From Geodermatophilus dictyosporus (GTDB lineage: Bacteria; Actinomycetota; Actinomycetes; Mycobacteriales; Geodermatophilaceae), in contig NZ_FOWQ01000008.1 in the NCBI RefSeq assembly GCF_900115505.1, positions 212,971 to 276,970 on the forward strand: DNA of 64,000 nt, read 5' to 3'. Made by a program: the position numbers and the translations under genes. Shown here one piece after another: positions 59,677 through 64,000 of this stretch. Below the pieces are notes generated by a model. That model worked only from the letters and a program-made list of their open reading frames with translations. It ran no database searches and was not told the DNA's origin. Position 1 is the first letter of the stretch; the number at the start of each line of letters is the position of its first letter.

Positions 59677-62600
59677 GTGAGCCCTCCCCGGCTGCTGGTC
59701 GCCAACCGCGGTGACGTCGCCGTCCGCGTGCTGCGCACCGCCGCGGCCCTCGGCCTGGCCACCGTCGCCCCCGACGACGACGCCGGCGCGCTGCACGTGC
59801 GGCGGGCCGACTCCTGGGTCCGGCTGCCCGGCACCGGTCCGGCGGCCTACCTCGACGTCGCGGCGGTGGTGGGCGCGGCCCGGCAGGCCGGCGCCGACGC
59901 GCTGCACCCCGGGTGGGGGTTCCTCGCCGAGAGCCCCGACCTCGCCCGGGCCTGCGCCGACGCCGGGATCACGTTCGTCGGGCCCGACCCCGCGGTCCTG
60001 GCGCTGTTCGGCGACAAGACGGCCGCGCGCGCCCGAGCGGTGGAGCGGGGCGTCCCGGTGCTCGCCGCCACCGGTGCCGACCCGGGCCCGGAGGACGCGG
60101 CGGCCTTCCTCGGCGGCGGTCCGGCGATGGTCAAGGCACTGGCCGGCGGCGGCGGGCGGGGCGTGCGCCCCGTCCACGACGTCGCCGACCTGCCCGCGGT
60201 CCTCGAGCGCTGCCGGTCGGAGGCGCGGACGGCCTTCGGGAACGACGCCGTCTACCTCGAGCGGCTGCTGACGGGGGCGCGGCACGTCGAGGTCCAGGTG
60301 GCCGGCGACGGCGCGGCGGTGGTCGCGCTCGGCGACCGCGACTGCTCGCTGCAGCGGCGCCGGCAGAAGCTGGTGGAGATCGCCCCCGCGCCCGCGCTGG
60401 ACGACGCGCTGCGCGCCCGGCTCGCCGCGCACGCCACCGCGCTGTGCGGCTCGGCGTCCTACCGCGGGCTGGCGACCGTGGAGTTCCTCGTCCGCGGCGG
60501 GGAGGTGGCCTTCCTCGAGGTCAACCCGCGGCTGCAGGTCGAGCACACGGTCACCGAGGAGGTCACCGGCCTGGACCTCGTCGAGGTGGCGCTCCGGCTG
60601 GCCGGGGGCGCGACGCTGGCCGAGCTGGAGCTGGTCACCCGCCGCCCGCGCGCGGGGTCGCCGTCCAGGCGCGGGTCAACGCCGAGACGCTGCTGCCCGA
60701 CGGCACCGTGCAGCCGGCCGCCGGGGTGCTGGGGCGCTTCGTCCCGCCCACCGGCCGCGGCGTGCGCGTGGACACCGCCGCCGAGCCCGGCGGCGAGGTC
60801 AGCCCGCGCTACGACCCGCTGCTGGCCAAGGTGGTCGTGCACGACCGCGACCTGCCGCGGGCGCTGGCCGGGACGGCGCGGGCGCTGGCCGAGCTCGACG
60901 TCGCCGGCGTCGCCACCAACCGCGACCTGCTCACCGCGCTGCTCGCGCTGCCCGAGCCGGCCGCCGGGCGGGCCACCACCGACCTGGTCGACGCCCGCCT
61001 CGCCGACCTCGTGCCCGACCGCCCGGCCGTCGCGCCGGAGGCCGTGGACGGCGTGCTGCCGGTGACCGCGCCGCTGTTGGGGGCGGTGGTCGAGGTCGCC
61101 GTCGCCGAGGGCGACGCCGTGGCCGCCGGCGCGACGCTCGTGGTGCTCGAGGCGATGAAGATGGAGCACGTCGTCCCGGCCCCCGCCGGCGGTGTGGTCA
61201 CCGGGCTGCGGGTGCGGGCCGGTGACGTGGTGACCGCGGGGACGGTGCTCGGCGGCGTCGTCCCCGGGGAGGTCGGCGACGAGGCCACCGGACCCGACGG
61301 GACCGACCCCGACGCCGTCCGCCCGGAGCTGGCCGAGCTGCGCGAGCGGCGCGCCGCCACCCTCGACGGGGCCCGGCCCGAGGTGGTCGCCCGCCGGCAC
61401 GCGGCCGGGCGGCTGACCGCGCGGGAGACGGTGGCCGCGCTGGTCGACGAGGGCACCTTCGTCGAGTACGGCCAGCTGGGCATCGCCGCGCAGCGCGCGC
61501 GGCGGTCGCTGGCGGAGCTGGTCGCGCGGACGCCGGCCGACGGCATGGTCACCGGCATCGGCGAGGTCGACGGCGTCGCCTGCGCGGTCCTCGCCTACGA
61601 CTACACCGTGCTGGCCGGGACCCAGGGCCACACCAACCACCGCAAGACCGACCGGCTGCTCGAGCTGGCGGCCGAGCGGGGGCTGCCGGTGGTGCTCGTC
61701 GCGGAGGGCGGCGGGGGGCGGCCCGGCGACACCGACGTCGCCGGCTTCTCGTGGCTCGACGTCCCCACCTTCACCACGATGGCGCGGCTGGCCGGGCGGG
61801 TGCCCACGGTCGCGGTCGTCTCCGGGTACTGCTTCGCCGGCAACGCCGCCCTGGTGGGCTGCTGCGACGTCGTGGTCGCCACCGAGGACAGCAGCATCGG
61901 CATGGGCGGGCCGGCGATGATCGAGGCCGGCGGGCTGGGCGTCGTCGCACCGGAGGACGTCGGGCCGACGGCGGTGCACGCGGCCACCGGCGTGGTCGAC
62001 GTCGTGGTGCCCGACGACGCCGCGGCCGTCGCCGCCGCCCGGCAGGCGGTCGGGCTGCTGACCGGGCGGGTGCGGCCGGGGGAGCCCGCCGACCAGCGGG
62101 CCCTGCGGACGGCGCTGCCGGCCGACCGGGTGCGCAGCTACGACGTGCGGCCGGTGGTCACCACGCTGGCCGACGCCGGCAGCGTGCTGGAGCTGCGGCC
62201 GGGGTTCGGGCGCGGGATCGTCACCGCGCTCGCCCGGCTCGACGGGCGGCCGGTCGGGTTCGTGGCCAACGACCCGCGGCACCTCGGCGGGGCGATCGAC
62301 GGCGAGGCGGCGGACAAGGCCGCGGCGTTCCTGCGGCTGTGCTCGTCGGCCCGGCTGCCGGTGGTCTCGCTGGTGGACACCCCGGGGTTCATGGTCGGCC
62401 CGGACTCGGAGCGCACCGGCACCGTGCGCCGCTTCGGCGGGCTCTACGTCGCCGGTGCGCAGCTGCCGGTGCCGCTGCTGGCGGTGGTGCTGCGCAAGGC
62501 CTACGGGCTCGGCGCGATGGCCATGCTCGGCGGTGACCTGCGCGCGCCGGTGCTCACGCTCTCCTGGCCCACCGGCGAGTTCGGGCCCATGAGCATGGAG

Positions 62601-62810
62601 GGTGCCGTCCGGCTGGGGCACAGGCGGGAGCTCGAGGCGCTGGACCCGGAGGCGCGGGCGGCCCGCTTCGCCGAGCTGGTCGCGGGGTCCTACGCGCAGG
62701 GCAGGGCGCTCAACGTCGCGTCGGCGTTCGAGGTCGACGACGTCGTCGACCCCGCCGACACCCGTGACGTGCTGGTCCGCGCGCTGGCCGGACTCACCCC
62801 GGCGCCCTAG
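59677..62810 (+). pseudogene. Frameshifted single-chain acyl-CoA carboxylase
   Basis: Two overlapping frames make one ~1044-residue protein. Frame 1 (59677-~60650) is a biotin carboxylase: LLVANRGDVAVRVLRTAAAL, LHPGWGFLAESPDLA, MVKALAGGGGRGVRP, LEVNPRLQVEHTVTEE. One base is missing near 60640-60662 (CGCCGCCCGCGCGCGG). Frame 2 then continues with RGVAVQARVNAETLL, the biotin-carrier EAMKMEHVVP (Lys for biotin, codons near 61160) and a carboxyltransferase (~61300-62810: GQLGIAAQRARRSL, GMVTGIGEVDGVACAVLAYDY, FSWLDVPTFTTMARL, GPMSMEGAVRLGHRREL). The BC-BCCP-CT order in one chain resembles bacterial long-chain or acetyl-CoA carboxylases. Without the shift it would make a truncated BC only. It may be a sequencing error. 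Confidence 0.78.
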
Positions 62811-62819
62811 CGTCCGGTC

Positions 62820-63017
62820 GTGACCCGATACCGCCTGACCACCGCGGACGGCTCCGTGCTCCGCGAGTGGGACGCCGCCGACGCCAGGACCGCCGAGGAC
62901 GAGGCGGTGCGCACCGTCGAGGAGCACCGCGCGAGCGACCCGCAGGGCGCGGCCGGGTACCTGCTCACCGACGAGGGCGGCGGCGACGTCGCCCGCTGGG
63001 GTCCGGTCGCGCCCTGA
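62820..63017 (+). CDS. Small hypothetical protein, 65 residues
   Basis: Short soluble protein (YRLTTADGSVLREWDAADARTAEDEAV; DPQGAAGYLLTDEGGGDVARWG) starting at GTG 62820, ten bases after the carboxylase stop, so likely co-transcribed. It shows a beta-strand/helix/strand pattern with conserved-looking Trp. No family recognised. Confidence 0.55.
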   Translation: MTRYRLTTADGSVLREWDAADARTAEDEAVRTVEEHRASDPQGAAGYLLTDEGGGDVARWGPVAP

Positions 63018-63035
63018 TCCGGGGGTCGCGCCCGG

Positions 63036-63536
63036 TCAGGCCGAGGCGAGGCGGCGCAGCAGCACCTCGTGCTCGAGGCGCAGCACCACCTGGGTGACCA
63101 GGTCGCGCACGGCGCCCTCGGCCTGCCGGCCGATCAGCGGCGCGTCGACGCGCGCGTCGCCGGTCACCGTGGCCCGCGTGCCGCCGTCGGCCGGCGTGAG
63201 CCGCCGCTCGCAGGTCACCAGCGCGGCGCGGCCCATGATCTCCGCGCGCAGGTCGAGGTCGCCGCGGTGGCCGCCGTCGCCGTCCGGCGTCCAGGTGGTG
63301 ACCTGCGCGACCGGCACCGTGGCGCCGACGAACCGGGCGAAGACGGGCGGGATGCCGGTCGTCGGCGCCGACAGGCGCACCCGCGTGGTCGTGACCGGCC
63401 CGTCCGTGCCGGTCGCCACCTCCTGTACCTGAGCGTCCAGCTCGCGGGCCACCTCCCGGAGGAAGGCCTCGTCGGTGAGGACGGCGAGCACGCGGTCGGG
63501 GTCGGCGGCGTAGGTCCGGGTGACGTCGATGGGCAC
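63036..63536 (-). CDS. DUF2505 family protein
   Basis: 166 residues with the START/SRPBCC-like DUF2505 pattern (IDVTRTYAADPDRVLAVLTDEAFLREVA; TTTRVRLSAPTTGIPPVFARFVGA; VTTWTPDGDG; IGRQAEGAVRDLVTQVVLRLEHEVLL). The fold has a hydrophobic cavity that usually binds a small lipid-like ligand. Actinobacterial, function unknown. ATG 63536. It is convergent with the small hypothetical gene. Confidence 0.82.
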   Translation of the reverse strand: MPIDVTRTYAADPDRVLAVLTDEAFLREVARELDAQVQEVATGTDGPVTTTRVRLSAPTTGIPPVFARFVGATVPVAQVTTWTPDGDGGHRGDLDLRAEIMGRAALVTCERRLTPADGGTRATVTGDARVDAPLIGRQAEGAVRDLVTQVVLRLEHEVLLRRLASA

Positions 63537-63628
63537 GCCTCATCCTCGTCCGGACCGCGGCGCGCCGCGCACCGGGTGCGCCACGGGCGCGCACGGAGCC
63601 TGGGGGCGTCGCCCTCGGGGGCCGCCCG

Positions 63629-64000
63629 TCAGGGGGCGGGTGCCGGCTCGACCGGGGGGCAGGTGGCGGCTGCTGGAGCCGCGGAGTCGGTCGCCGGGGG
63701 CACGACCGCGGGCTCCGGCGGCTGGGCCGGGCACGGGGCGGCGCAGGTCGGGACCGTCGCGGTCGGCGTCGTCCCCTCAGCCGGGGCCGGCTCGCTCGCG
63801 GCTGTCCCGTCCGCCGGAGCCGGCTCCACCGCGGAGCAGTCCGGCGACTCGGGACCCGGGGTGGGCGTCGGTTCCGGCGTGGGCGTCGGCTCGGTGGTCG
63901 GGGTAGGCGTGGGCTCTGGCGTGGGCTCTGGCGTGGGCTCTGGCGTGGGCTCTGGCGTGGGCTCTGGCGTGGGCTCTGGCGTGGGCTCTGGCGTGGGCTC
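63629..64000 (-). CDS. Proline-rich (EPTP)n repeat protein, 3' end only
   Basis: The frame is open from the window's right edge to TGA at 63629-63631, so only the C-terminal ~123 residues are seen. It starts with EPTP repeats (codons CCA/CCC) and continues with TPTTEPTPTPEPTPTPGPES, an acidic Pro/Ala tail and a few cysteines (PDCSAV, PTCAAPCPAQ, TCPPV). Such regions typically form a cell-wall-spanning linker of a secreted or membrane protein. The N-terminal domain lies outside the window. Confidence 0.7.
   Translation of the reverse strand, partial: EPTPEPTPEPTPEPTPEPTPEPTPEPTPEPTPTPTTEPTPTPEPTPTPGPESPDCSAVEPAPADGTAASEPAPAEGTTPTATVPTCAAPCPAQPPEPAVVPPATDSAAPAAATCPPVEPAPAP
63909..64000. repeat. 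12-bp tandem repeat GTGGGCTCTGGC
   Basis: Seven full and one partial identical 12-bp units, encoding Glu-Pro-Thr-Pro on the minus strand. Perfect identity indicates recent slippage; the copy number is likely variable between strains. Confidence 0.85.

Noticed and set aside
63537..63628. Possible small gene between DUF2505 and the proline-rich gene
   Set aside because: No start codon with a ribosome site and no reading frame of useful length.

Overview
The window is chromosomal DNA of a very G+C-rich actinobacterium. Almost every third codon position is G or C, GTG starts are common, and coding is dense on both strands. The mixture of lineage-typical families (DUF5313, DUF664/mycothiol-type DinB, SCO6745-like, DUF2505, PknB-type kinase, RsbR/RsbS modules) suggests Geodermatophilaceae or a close relative (Blastococcus, Geodermatophilus, Modestobacter). 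That placement is an inference from gene content; there is no rRNA, tRNA, phage, IS element or CRISPR array that I can see.

Layout. 0-3.6 kb: APC permease, LacI regulator and CoA-ester lyase, closed by a 38-bp perfect palindrome. 3.6-9.3 kb (minus): methyltransferase, HSL-type esterase, amylosucrase, GAF-PP2C phosphatase, DUF5313 membrane protein. 9.35-10.7 kb: a decayed spot with a frameshifted sugar-phosphate isomerase-like gene and the 3' half of an MHS-type MFS transporter, then a thioredoxin-fold protein without its CxxC. 11.2-25.3 kb: an L-rhamnose utilisation locus. A LacI regulator plus lutABC run leftwards; an ABC importer (ATPase, two permeases, lipoprotein), rhaM, rhaI, the bifunctional rhaEW and rhaB run rightwards. 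They share a control region with two LacI-type operators. The RhaEW product L-lactate is the substrate of LutABC, so the divergon can encode the whole route from rhamnose to pyruvate plus dihydroxyacetone phosphate.

25.4-36 kb: SCO6745-like protein, NmrA-type reductase, a protein with ten tandem 12-residue repeats, a sugar-acid module (DHDPS-like aldolase, IlvD/Edd dehydratase, Zn dehydrogenase), a GH3 glycosidase, a MazEF-type toxin-antitoxin pair and a DUF5872 protein. 36.1-42.9 kb: an aromatic or heteroaromatic catabolic cluster (IclR regulator, amidohydrolase, class III CoA-transferase, citryl-CoA-lyase-like enzyme, LigB and LigA ring-cleavage subunits, MDR oxidoreductase) that matches no pathway I know. 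43-46.4 kb: XRE-cupin regulator, a flavoprotein-methyltransferase fusion, a lipase-like protein and a small secreted protein.

46.5-49.2 kb: a four-gene, translationally coupled stress module whose first gene fuses an ECF-type sigma factor, an HxxxCxxC zinc motif and an RsbT-like kinase, followed by RsbR, RsbS and an orphan RsbU N-terminal domain. This is the most novel-looking system here. 49.3-53.3 kb: amide utilisation (FmdA-type amidase, APC permease, AmiC-like sensor, divergent MarR). 53.3-64 kb: small Cys/His proteins, acyl-CoA dehydrogenase, glycerate kinase, DUF664 protein, K+ channel, Ser/Thr kinase, a single-chain acyl-CoA carboxylase broken by one frameshift, two small proteins, and the 3' end of an (EPTP)n-rich protein running off the window.

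An intergenic element with a direct-repeat/inverted-repeat/palindrome architecture occurs three times (11.1, 32.4 and 35.4 kb). It has not been matched to any known family.
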